Source: Luteimicrobium subarcticum (GTDB taxonomy: Bacteria > Actinomycetota > Actinomycetes > Actinomycetales > Cellulomonadaceae). Taken from it: 64,000 nucleotides of DNA. A program made the translations under genes and the position numbers. The DNA lies in NCBI RefSeq assembly GCF_002798015.1, contig NZ_PGTZ01000010.1, forward strand, positions 124,001 through 188,000, read 5' to 3'. Positions 9,960-16,914 of the stretch are shown here, in pieces; positions within the stretch are counted from its first letter, which is position 1; each line of letters starts with the position of its first letter. The notes beneath the pieces were generated by a model. The model was not told the origin of the DNA and did no database searches. It saw only the letters and a program-made list of their open reading frames with translations.

Positions 9960-11635
9960 GACAGCGACTCCACAACAGGACCGAGGGACAGGGCAGGGAC
10001 GAAGGTGAGCGCCACGACGACGACCGCGACGGCGCCGACGAGCCCCACGAACACGGGGGTGTGCGTGGGCAGGGTGCCGCGCGTCTCGGGAGTCTTCCCC
10101 TGGGACGCGAACCGTCCGGCGAGCGCGAGGACGAGCGCGACGGGCACGAACCGGCCGGCGAGCATCGCGATGCCGAGCGCGGTGTCGTAGTACGGCGTGC
10201 CGGAGGTGATGCCGCCGAACGCGCTGCCGTTGTTGTTGGCCGCGGAAGTGAAGGCGTAGAGGACCTCGGACAGGCCGTGGGGCCCGGTCGCGAGCGGCCC
10301 GGCGAGCCCCGGCCCGACGACGACGGACACCCCCGTGCCGACGAGGACCAGCAGCGGCGTCACCAGGACGTAGAGGGCGACGAGGGTGATCTCGCCCTGC
10401 CCGATCTTCTTGCCGAGGTACTGGGGGGTCCGGCCGACCATGAGCCCGGCGAGGAACACGGTGAGGATCGCGACGATCAGCATCCCGTAGAGCCCGGAGC
10501 CGACTCCGCCGGGAGCGATCTCCCCGAGCATCATGTCGACGAGGGTGATCCCGCCGCCGGGGGCGGTGAACGAGTCGTGCAGGGAGTTCACGGCGCCGGT
10601 CGAGGTGAGGGTGGTGGCGGACCCGAACAGCGCGCTCGCGGCGAGGCCGAACCGCGTCTCCTTGCCTTCCATGGCAGCGCCCGCGGCGTGGGGTGCGGCG
10701 CCCGGTCCGGCGACCTCGGCCCAGGTGAGCAGCGCCACCGACGTCAGGAAGATCGCGCCCATCACGCCGAGGATCGCCCAGCCCTGGCGCCGGTCGCCGA
10801 CCATGACCCCGAAGGTCCGGGGCAGCGAGAACGGGATGACGAGCAGCAGGAAGATCTCGAGGAGGTTGGTCCAAGGGGTCGGGTTCTCGTAGGGGTGCGC
10901 CGAGTTCGCGTTGAAGAAGCCGCCGCCGTTGGTGCCGAGCTCCTTGATGGCCTCCTGCGAGGCCACCGGGCCGCCGAGGACGTTCTGGGAGCCGCCCGCG
11001 AGGGTGGTCACCTCGGTGTGTGGGAGGAAGTTCTGGATGACGCCGCCGGCGACGAGCAGCACGGCGGCGACGAACGCGATCGGCAGCAGGATGCGCAGCA
11101 CGCCGCGCACCAGGTCCGACCAGAAGTTCCCGACCCGGGCGTCGGTGCCGGAGCGCGCGAACCCGCGGACGAGCGCCATGGCGACGCCGAGCCCGACGGC
11201 CGCCGAGCCGACGTTCTGGACGGCGAAGCCCGCCATCTGCAGGAGGTGCCCCGCAGCGGCCTCGCCGGAGTACCACTGCCAGTTGGTGTTGGTGACGAAC
11301 GAGACGGCGGAGTTCCAGGCGCCGGCGGGGTCGAGACCCGTGAAGCCCAGGTTCAGCGGCAGGAGGGCCTGCAGCCGGCCGAGGGCGTAGAGCGCGAGGA
11401 GCGACGCCGCGGAGAAGCCGAGCAGCGAGAAGAGGTACCCGCGCCACGTCTGCTCGGCGTCGGGGTCGACGCGCGCGGCCCGGTAGGCGGCCCGTTCGAC
11501 GCGCAGGTGACGGGGTGCGCTGTAGACCCACGCCATGTAGTTGCCGAGCGGTACGTGGACGGCCGCGAGCACGACGAGGAGCGTCGCGAGGGTCGCAGCG
11601 GCGGACCACACCTCGGCGGTGGTGGAGGTTCCCAC
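9956..11635 (-). CDS. kdpA: KdpA, potassium-transporting ATPase potassium-binding subunit
   Basis: A 559-residue membrane protein with about ten helices that forms the potassium-selective channel-like path. Filter-loop motifs are clear: '[12 protein letters not shown]' (first), '[20 protein letters not shown]' (second), a third around '[12 protein letters not shown]' and '[12 protein letters not shown]' (fourth). The start is a GTG at 11635, four bases after the kdpF stop; the product then reads 'GTSTTAEVW'. Length matches the family. It is followed by kdpB with a 4-bp overlap. Confidence 0.97.
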   Translation of the reverse strand: MGTSTTAEVWSAAATLATLLVVLAAVHVPLGNYMAWVYSAPRHLRVERAAYRAARVDPDAEQTWRGYLFSLLGFSAASLLALYALGRLQALLPLNLGFTGLDPAGAWNSAVSFVTNTNWQWYSGEAAAGHLLQMAGFAVQNVGSAAVGLGVAMALVRGFARSGTDARVGNFWSDLVRGVLRILLPIAFVAAVLLVAGGVIQNFLPHTEVTTLAGGSQNVLGGPVASQEAIKELGTNGGGFFNANSAHPYENPTPWTNLLEIFLLLVIPFSLPRTFGVMVGDRRQGWAILGVMGAIFLTSVALLTWAEVAGPGAAPHAAGAAMEGKETRFGLAASALFGSATTLTSTGAVNSLHDSFTAPGGGITLVDMMLGEIAPGGVGSGLYGMLIVAILTVFLAGLMVGRTPQYLGKKIGQGEITLVALYVLVTPLLVLVGTGVSVVVGPGLAGPLATGPHGLSEVLYAFTSAANNNGSAFGGITSGTPYYDTALGIAMLAGRFVPVALVLALAGRFASQGKTPETRGTLPTHTPVFVGLVGAVAVVVVALTFVPALSLGPVVESLS

Positions 11636-11639
11636 GCCG

Positions 11640-11732
11640 TCACCTCGTCCGGTCGGCGCGGAGGAGCGCGACGAACAGGTAGACAGCGAGCGCGGCGGCG
11701 ACGACGAGCCCCACCGAGTCCTCGGCCCTCAT
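11640..11732 (-). CDS. kdpF: KdpF, small stabilising subunit of the Kdp ATPase
   Basis: A 30-residue peptide: an acidic N-terminus (MRAEDS), a single membrane helix (about residues 7-24, '[18 protein letters not shown]') and a basic tail (RADRTR). Size, hydropathy, the '[10 protein letters not shown]'-type ending and the place directly before kdpA identify KdpF, which packs between KdpA and KdpB. The ATG overlaps the stop of the preceding small ORF as ATGA and its own stop lies 4 bp from the kdpA GTG, so all are translationally coupled. Confidence 0.9.
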   Translation of the reverse strand: MRAEDSVGLVVAAALAVYLFVALLRADRTR

Positions 11733-11839
11733 CGGTGGTCCTGCATCTCGGGGCGGGCGGCGCGGGGGCGCCGGTGCGCGACGAGCGCCACGGCGGTGAA
11801 GAACCCGACCGTGACGAGGACGTAGAGCAGGTCAGCCAT
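11729..11839 (-). CDS. 36-residue single-helix membrane peptide at the head of the kdp operon
   Basis: A short ORF that begins 'MADLLYVLVTVGFFTAVALVA' (split as N-terminal MADLLYV plus helix) and ends in a basic/Pro tail rich in Arg. It has a GAGAGGTG ribosome site about 11 nt upstream and ends in a 4-bp ATGA overlap with kdpF, which argues for real translation. It resembles KdpF in layout (one helix, then basic residues) but is not KdpF, which follows it. Comparable small ORFs precede kdpF in other actinobacteria as far as I recall; no function is known to me. It may be a leader peptide for coupling or an extra small subunit. Confidence 0.65.
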   Translation of the reverse strand: MADLLYVLVTVGFFTAVALVAHRRPRAARPEMQDHR

Positions 11840-12141
11840 GGCAGCTGGTGCACCTCTCGGATCGCGCCCGACGTAGTGCTGCCGGGCGGCCCCGCACGTC
11901 GGGGCAGATCCGTTCTAGGTCCCGCTCGAGGGCCCTGACGTCCGCGTTGACGGAACGTTGACGCCCGGCGCGGCGATCTTGACGCTCCTCGGACGCCCGC
12001 CGGCTCCCACTGGTCCGGTGGACGAGGGCGACGTGCCAGGCGTCAGGCTGGACGGCGGGGCGTGACGGCCCTGGTCAGAGGGCACGGATACGCTCGTCCC
12101 TGCCCCTGCGAGCGCAGGAGTGCGAGGCGCAAGGAGACGAC
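11840..12141. promoter_or_regulatory. Divergent intergenic region between the kdp operon (minus) and the hsd operon (plus)
   Basis: No gene is seen in these 302 bases. The region must hold promoters for both operons. It carries three phased CGTTGACG-like repeats (separate entry). The hsdM end has a clear ribosome site, AAGGAG at 12131-12136, seven bases before the GTG. I cannot name the -10/-35 boxes with confidence. Confidence 0.6.
11945..11984. repeat. Three phased direct repeats of (C/T)(G/C)TTGACG, possible KdpE operator
   Basis: Copies lie at 11945-11952 (CGTTGACG), 11956-11963 (CGTTGACG) and 11977-11984 (TCTTGACG). The start-to-start distances are 11 and 21 bp, so all three face the same side of the helix. 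They are 106-195 bp upstream of the first kdp start codon. OmpR-type regulators such as KdpE bind direct repeats with about one-turn spacing, so these are candidate KdpE sites; they could instead serve hsdM, or be -35-like elements. Confidence 0.45.
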
Positions 12142-13722
12142 GTGGCCCCCACGACCCGCGAGGCACAGCGTGCCGAGCTGCACAAGACGATCTGGCGGAT
12201 CGCGAACGACCTGCGGGGGTCGGTGGACGGCTGGGACTTCAAGTCGTACGTGCTCGGGTTCTTGTTCTACCGGTACATCTCGGAGAACCTCGCGGCGTAT
12301 CTCGACGCCGGCGAGCACGAGGCCGGGAACGCCGACTTCGAGTATGCGAAAGCGTCGAACGTGGACGTCGACGACGACGACCTGGTCGCGGGGATCGTGG
12401 CGGAGAAGGGGTTCTTCATCCGTCCGTCGGAGCTGTTCGTGAATGTGCGCGCGCGGGCGTCGCGCGACGCTAATCTCAACGAGACGCTGGAGCGGGTGTT
12501 CGGGAACATCGAGGCGTCCGCCGTCGGTACCGACGCTGAGAACGACCTCAAGGGCTTGTTCGAGGACGTCGACGTCAACTCGAACAAGCTCGGCTCGACC
12601 GTGGCGAAGCGCAACGAGAAGCTGGTCAAGCTGCTCGACGCGATCGGTGACCTGAACCTCGGCAACGGGACGTTCAGCGAGAACAAGATCGACGCGTTCG
12701 GCGACGCGTACGAGTTCCTCATGCAGATGTACGCGTCGGCGGCGGGCAAGTCGGGTGGCGAGTACTACACGCCGCAGGAGGTCTCCGAGCTGCTCGCCCG
12801 CATCACCGTGGTGGGCAAGACGAGCGTGAACAAGGTGTACGACCCGGCGTGCGGGTCAGGGTCGCTGCTGTTGAAGTTCCGCAAGGTGCTGGGCAAGGAC
12901 GGCGTGCGACAGGGGTACTTCGGTCAGGAGATCAACCTGACGACGTACAACCTGTGCCGGATCAACATGTTCCTGCACGACGTCGGCTACGAGAAGTTCG
13001 ACATCGCGCACGGCGACACCCTGATCGACCCTGCCCACTGGGACGACGAGCCGTTCGAGGCGATCGTGTCCAACCCGCCGTACTCGATCCGGTGGGACGG
13101 CGACGCGAACCCGCTGCTGATCAACGACCCGCGCTACGCCCCGGCGGGTGTGCTCGCGCCGAAGTCGAAGGCGGACCTGGCGTTCACGATGCACATGCTG
13201 TCGTGGCTCGCGGTGAACGGGACGGCCGCGATCGTCGAGTTCCCGGGTGTGCTGTACCGCAGCGGTGCGGAGCAGAAGATCCGCAAGTACCTCATCGACA
13301 ACAACTACGTCGACGCGGTGATCCAGCTCCCGCCGGACCTGTTCTTCGGCACCACGATCGCGACCTGCATCATCGTGCTGAAGAAGTCCAAGACGGACAA
13401 CGCGGTGCTGTTCGTCGACGCGTCGACCGAGTTCGTGCGGAGCGGCAACAAGAACACGCTCGACGGGCCGCACCAGCAGCGCATCCTCGACGCGTTCACC
13501 GACCGCGAGGACGCCGCACACTTCGCAAAGCTCGTCGAGAACGAGGCCATCGGCGAGAACGGGTACAACCTCTCGGTGTCGTCGTGGGTCGAGGCCGAGG
13601 ACACCCGGGAGGTCGTCGACATCGCCGAGCTCAACAGCCGCATCGCCGGGATCGTGGAGCGCCAGGCGGCGCTGCGCGAGCAGATCGACGCGATCGTCGC
13701 CGACCTGGAGGGCGTGAAGTGA
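12142..13722 (+). CDS. hsdM: HsdM, type I restriction-modification methyltransferase subunit
   Basis: A 526-residue N6-adenine methyltransferase subunit; with HsdS it methylates the recognition site and with HsdR it forms the restriction complex. The N-terminal HsdM helical domain (about 1-150, 'LHKTIWRIANDLRGSVDGWDF') is followed by the SAM-binding core: 'DPACGSGSLL' (about residues 234-243, motif I) and 'SNPPYS' (Asn311-Pro-Pro-Tyr, catalytic motif IV). The C-terminal 'NLSVSSWVE' and coiled tail are typical. Length fits the EcoR124I (type IC) class. The GTG start at 12142 has AAGGAG seven bases upstream. Its stop overlaps the next gene as GTGA. First gene of a six-gene coupled operon. Confidence 0.96.
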   Translation: MAPTTREAQRAELHKTIWRIANDLRGSVDGWDFKSYVLGFLFYRYISENLAAYLDAGEHEAGNADFEYAKASNVDVDDDDLVAGIVAEKGFFIRPSELFVNVRARASRDANLNETLERVFGNIEASAVGTDAENDLKGLFEDVDVNSNKLGSTVAKRNEKLVKLLDAIGDLNLGNGTFSENKIDAFGDAYEFLMQMYASAAGKSGGEYYTPQEVSELLARITVVGKTSVNKVYDPACGSGSLLLKFRKVLGKDGVRQGYFGQEINLTTYNLCRINMFLHDVGYEKFDIAHGDTLIDPAHWDDEPFEAIVSNPPYSIRWDGDANPLLINDPRYAPAGVLAPKSKADLAFTMHMLSWLAVNGTAAIVEFPGVLYRSGAEQKIRKYLIDNNYVDAVIQLPPDLFFGTTIATCIIVLKKSKTDNAVLFVDASTEFVRSGNKNTLDGPHQQRILDAFTDREDAAHFAKLVENEAIGENGYNLSVSSWVEAEDTREVVDIAELNSRIAGIVERQAALREQIDAIVADLEGVK

Positions 13723-14759
13723 CGGAGCAACCCGACGCACTGGTTCCCGTGCCGGAGGGGTACGGCGAGTGGCTCGCCGACCTCAAGACGCGGGTGCGTG
13801 CCGCGCAGCAGCGTGCGGCGCTCGCGGTCAACACCGAACAGATGTCGCTCTACTGGGAAGTAGGTCGCGCGATCGACGCCCGCGTCTCGCAGGACCGCTG
13901 GGGCGCGAAGGTGATCCAACGGCTGGCTCACGACCTCAGGACGTCCTTCCCCGACATGCGCGGCTTCTCCTTCACCAATCTCCGCTACATGCGTTCGTTC
14001 GCTCAGGCATGGCCGGACGAAGATCTGCCAACGGCTGTTGGCAGATTGCCTTGGGGCCACAACCTCGTGCTCCTCGCCAGGCTGAAGGAGCGCGACGGGC
14101 GCCTCGCCTACGCGGCCGCGGCAGTCGAGCACGGCTGGTCGCGGTCGGTGCTCGAGATGCACATCGACGCCCGGACCCTCGAGCGGAAGGGGCGCGCGGT
14201 CACGAATTTCGAGCGGACCTTGCCTGCTCCGCACTCGGACCTGGCACGGGAGTCCCTCAAGGACCCGTATCTCTTCGACTTTCTCGGGCTTGGCAACGAC
14301 GCGCAGGAGCGGGCGATCGAGCAGGCGCTGGTCGATCACGTCACCGAGTTCCTCGTCGAGCTCGGCGCCGGCTTCGCGTACGTCGGGCGGCAGGTTCACC
14401 TGGAGGTCGGCGGCGAGGACTTCTACCTCGACCTGCTCTTCTACCACCTGAAGCTGCGCTGCTTCGTCGTCATCGAGCTGAAGGCGACGGCGTTCAAGCC
14501 CGAGCACCTCGGGCAGCTCGGGTTCTACCTGGCGGCCGTCGACGGCGAGGTGAAGCATCCGGACGACGGCCCGACCGTCGGACTGCTGCTGTGCAGGACG
14601 AAGAACGAGGTCGTGGCCGAGTACGCCCTGCGGAACGTGGCGGCGCCGCTTGGCGTCAGCGAGTACGAACTCTTGAAGGACCTCCCCGAGCCTTTGGCGA
14701 CGAACCTGCCGACCATCGAGCAGATCGAACGCGAGCTTCAGGACGGTGGTGACCGATGA
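13719..14759 (+). CDS. DUF1016/YhcG-type PD-(D/E)XK nuclease inside the hsd operon
   Basis: A 346-residue protein. The N-terminal DUF1016_N helical domain ('NTEQMSLYWEVGRAIDARV', 'SFPDMRGFSFTNLRYMRSFAQAW', 'LPWGHNLVLLARLK') is followed by a C-terminal PD-(D/E)XK nuclease domain with 'DFYLDLLFYH' (Asp238) and 'VVIELKATAF' (Glu253-x-Lys255). These residues form an intact active site. The start is a GTG that overlaps the hsdM stop (GTGA); the stop overlaps the hsdS ATG (ATGA). YhcG-like proteins are often found in type I RM loci and are thought to be accessory nucleases; the exact role is unknown. Its coupling on both sides suggests dosage matched to HsdM and HsdS. Confidence 0.9.
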   Translation: MTEQPDALVPVPEGYGEWLADLKTRVRAAQQRAALAVNTEQMSLYWEVGRAIDARVSQDRWGAKVIQRLAHDLRTSFPDMRGFSFTNLRYMRSFAQAWPDEDLPTAVGRLPWGHNLVLLARLKERDGRLAYAAAAVEHGWSRSVLEMHIDARTLERKGRAVTNFERTLPAPHSDLARESLKDPYLFDFLGLGNDAQERAIEQALVDHVTEFLVELGAGFAYVGRQVHLEVGGEDFYLDLLFYHLKLRCFVVIELKATAFKPEHLGQLGFYLAAVDGEVKHPDDGPTVGLLLCRTKNEVVAEYALRNVAAPLGVSEYELLKDLPEPLATNLPTIEQIERELQDGGDR

Positions 14760-15439
14760 GCCGCATCGACGACCTCATCGCCCAGTACGCACCCGACGGT
14801 GTGGAGTACCGAGCGCTGCGCGACGTAGGGACCTGGGTCGGCGGGGTGACTCCCTCAAAGGCTGTCGCCCGGTACTGGGAGAACGGAACGATTCCTTGGG
14901 TCGCGTCAATGGACATCAGCGCGACCCAAGGAAGTCAGATCCGCGGGCGGATCACCCAGGACGCTCTCGACGAGACATCACTTCGAGTCATCTCTGGCCC
15001 CACCGTGGCCGTCGTCATGCGCTCGAACGTGCTCCGCAAGTTCCTCCCGATCGGGTACATCGCCGTCGACACGACGGTGAACCAGGACATCCGCTTGCTC
15101 ACGCCACACAGCGACGTTGACACGAGGTATGCGTTCTGGGCACTTCAGTCCGCAAGCGAGAGGATCCGCCGGGCAGGGATCGTCCGGACTGACGGCTCAA
15201 TGGCTGCCGTCGATTCGCAGGGCCTCCTTGACTGGAGAATCCCGGTACCGCCGCTCGAGGTTCAGCGCGAGATCGTGCGAATCCTGGACGCCTTCACGGA
15301 GCTGGAGGCGGAGCTGGAGGCGGAGCTGGAGGCGGAGCTGGAGGCTCGGCGAGCGCAGTATGCCCACTACCGAGACGCGCTCCTCTCGTTCACCGAGAGA
15401 GAGAGAGAGAGAGAGAGTCAGGTGGGCCACGTTGAGTGA
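14756..15439 (+). CDS. hsdS: HsdS specificity subunit, N-terminal half (first target-recognition domain); phase-variable gene in the split state
   Basis: A 227-residue product made in the present phase. The first target-recognition domain (about residues 15-170, 'LRDVGTWVGGVTPSKA...') is followed by the central conserved helix region: four ELEA units at residues 182-197, then 'ARRAQYAHYRDALLSF'. The frame enters a (GA)11 tract at codon 214, reads ERERERES and stops at 15437-15439. The second recognition domain continues in the +1 frame, so gaining one GA or losing two would give a normal full-length HsdS. In the EcoDXXI and NgoAV systems truncated HsdS proteins of this kind can pair as homodimers and remain active with altered, palindromic specificity; that may hold here. 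It starts with a 4-bp overlap with the upstream nuclease gene. Confidence 0.93.
   Translation: MSRIDDLIAQYAPDGVEYRALRDVGTWVGGVTPSKAVARYWENGTIPWVASMDISATQGSQIRGRITQDALDETSLRVISGPTVAVVMRSNVLRKFLPIGYIAVDTTVNQDIRLLTPHSDVDTRYAFWALQSASERIRRAGIVRTDGSMAAVDSQGLLDWRIPVPPLEVQREIVRILDAFTELEAELEAELEAELEARRAQYAHYRDALLSFTERERERESQVGHVE
15299..15346 (+). repeat. Four tandem 12-bp units (GAGCTGGAGGCG) encoding ELEA in the HsdS central spacer
   Basis: Units lie at 15299-15310, 15311-15322, 15323-15334 and 15335-15346; the first three are identical and the last differs only in its final base (GCT for GCG). Each adds Glu-Leu-Glu-Ala, lengthening the helix between the two recognition domains. In EcoR124I and EcoDXXI the same site holds a 12-bp repeat coding for four residues (TAEL/LEAT type); two or three copies shift the recognised spacer by one base pair. 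The DNA identity of the units suggests slippage or recombination keeps them variable. Confidence 0.93.
15395..15417 (+). repeat. (GA)11G dinucleotide tract, predicted phase-variation switch in hsdS
   Basis: Eleven perfect GA units (15395-15416) followed by a G. The tract sits exactly where the frames of the two hsdS halves diverge. With 11 units the first half stops at 15437-15439. With 12 or 9 units the frames join and HsdS is 425 or 423 residues. With 10 units the third frame stops at the TGA now at 15433-15435 and gives 225 residues. Pure dinucleotide runs of this length are rare in high-GC coding DNA and are classic slipped-strand sites. Confidence 0.93.
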
Positions 15440-16031
15440 TCTCGGGACGCTCTACGGCGGGCTCACGGGCAAGTCGAAAGCCGACTTTACCGGTGGCAGC
15501 GCGCCGTTCATCACCTACATGAACGTGTTCAGCAACCTCGCGACAGACCTCGACGCCGACGCGCTCGTGGAGGTGGGGCCAAATGAGCGCCAGACGGCCG
15601 TCGCCTACGGCGACGTATTGTTCACGGCCTCCTCGGAGTCACGCGAGGAGGTCGGCATGGCCTCTGCCGTGGTCCGCGAGCCGAGCAGGCCGACGTACCT
15701 GAACAGCTTCTGCTTCGGGTTCCGTCCGAACTCGACCGCTGACCTCGACCCGGAGTTTGCCAAGCACCTGTTCCGAGCCCCTGTGATGCGCGACCAGATA
15801 GTCAAGACGGCGAACGGCGTGACGCGGATCAACATCTCCAAGGCTCCGTTCGGCAAGATGGCGGTGCCGCTACCGGATGTCGAGGAGCAGAAGCACATCG
15901 CCGCGGTCCTCGACCAGTTTGACGCCCTCGTGAACGACCTGTCGTCAGGCCTGCCCGCGGAGATCGCAGCCCGTCGTCAGCAGTACGCGCACTACCGCGA
16001 CACGCTCCTGTCGTTCAAGGAGGCCGCATGA
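15432..16031 (+). CDS. hsdS: HsdS specificity subunit, C-terminal half (second target-recognition domain), out of frame in this phase
   Basis: The frame is open from before the GA tract to 16031. It holds the second target-recognition domain ('WATLSDLGTLYGGLTGKSKADF' split over its start, then 'FITYMNVFSN', 'FGFRPNS', 'GVTRINISKAPF') and the second conserved helix 'ARRQQYAHYRDTLLSF', which is nearly identical to the copy in the first half, as expected for the two-fold layout of HsdS. In the present phase it could only be made by re-initiation; a TTG at 15432 overlaps the stop region of the first half and would give about 199 residues. The coordinates use that TTG; when in frame it is simply the 3' part of hsdS. 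The stop overlaps the next ATG as ATGA. Confidence 0.85.
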   Translation: MSDLGTLYGGLTGKSKADFTGGSAPFITYMNVFSNLATDLDADALVEVGPNERQTAVAYGDVLFTASSESREEVGMASAVVREPSRPTYLNSFCFGFRPNSTADLDPEFAKHLFRAPVMRDQIVKTANGVTRINISKAPFGKMAVPLPDVEEQKHIAAVLDQFDALVNDLSSGLPAEIAARRQQYAHYRDTLLSFKEAA

Positions 16032-16868
16032 GCACCACGCCCGTCAACGTGCCGATCCCCTCCGACGCCGAGGCGCCGGTGATCGCCGACTTCGTGGAGC
16101 ACGCGCTGCGCGTCGCCTACGTGAACCGTGCGCACCTGTCGTCGCTCCCGGCGGGTGACTGGGACGCCCCCGGTGTCTACGTGCTCCTGACCGGTGACGG
16201 GTCCGGGCGCGTCTACGTCGGACGGGCCCGCAGGCTCCGAGGCCGGCTCTTCCAGCACAACACGAAGGAGCCACTCCCCTGGCGGCGCGCTGTTGCCGTC
16301 AAGCGCGACACCACGGACGGATTCAACACCGCCGAGATCGGTTACCTCGAGGGTCGCGTGTCCGCAGAGGTCGCGGCGCTGGACAACCTCACCGTGGTCG
16401 AGGGCCGGTCCAGCGGCGACGAGACCCTGCCGAAGCACATGATGATCTCCCTCGGCTCCTTCGTGAAGAGCATCCTGGGCGCCCTGCGTCTTGCAGGCGT
16501 CGACACGATCCGCAGCAACCCCGAGACCGAGCCCGAGGACCAGACACCCCGCCGAGGCGTCATCGGCCGGACGGGCCTCGTTCCCTGCCAAGTTCAGCAA
16601 CCTCGTGTCGAGCGGGCTCGTCCGGGCCGGGGAGACCCTCCACCTGAAGCAAGGACGCATGGAAGAGACCGGGAGCGTCACGGCCGACGGGGAGATCGTC
16701 GTCCGCGGCGTCGCGTACAGGTCGCCGAGCGGTGCCGCTGCGAAGGCTCTGGGGCTTCAGTCCTCGAACGGATGGACGACCTGGCACGTCGGTACGCTCG
16801 GCGGCCCGATGCTCGACTCGATCCGGCGCCAGTGGCTCTCGCGACAGTCTGGGGACCCCCAGAGATGA
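16028..16868 (+). pseudogene. GIY-YIG nuclease plus RAMA domain protein, frameshifted
   Basis: The ATG at 16028 overlaps the hsdS stop. The first ~175 codons hold a GIY-YIG domain: 'PGVYVLL', then 'VYVGRARRLRGRLFQH', and 'NTAEIGYLEGRV' further on, which supplies the usual catalytic Tyr, Arg and a Glu. Around 16545-16570 the family-like sequence leaves this frame and continues in the +1 frame as 'FSNLVSSGLVRAGETL', 'GSVTADGEIVVRGVAYRSPSGAAAKAL' (in two parts) and 'NGWTTWHVGTLGG', a RAMA domain (restriction-enzyme adenine methylase-associated), stopping at 16866-16868. A single base change would give an intact protein of ~280 residues. No simple repeat is seen at the break, so this is true decay, a sequencing error or, less likely, programmed frameshifting. 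It could also be two genes. Confidence 0.7.
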
Positions 16869-16914
16869 CGGCCCGATCACGTCGCCGCCACGCTCGTGCG
16901 CGCCAGGAGGCCCC

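Noticed and set aside
10061-11938. A 625-codon plus-strand frame opposite kdpA
   Set aside because: Antisense shadow of kdpA and the small kdp ORFs, composed of low-complexity Gly/Arg/Glu.
15299-15417. Repeats in hsdS as a CRISPR-like array
   Set aside because: Units are adjacent with no spacers, in frame or dinucleotide, and inside a coding gene.
15395-15417. GA tract as a simple sequencing error in an otherwise intact hsdS
   Set aside because: Possible, but a pure 11-unit tract exactly at the inter-domain junction is itself a slippage site whatever the true count in the assembled clone; an error would not explain the tract.
16491-16868. The RAMA domain as an independent gene starting at ATG 16491
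   Set aside because: The start lies inside the GIY-YIG frame, the first ~30 residues have no family match and there is no good ribosome site; a frameshifted fusion fits better, though two genes cannot be excluded.
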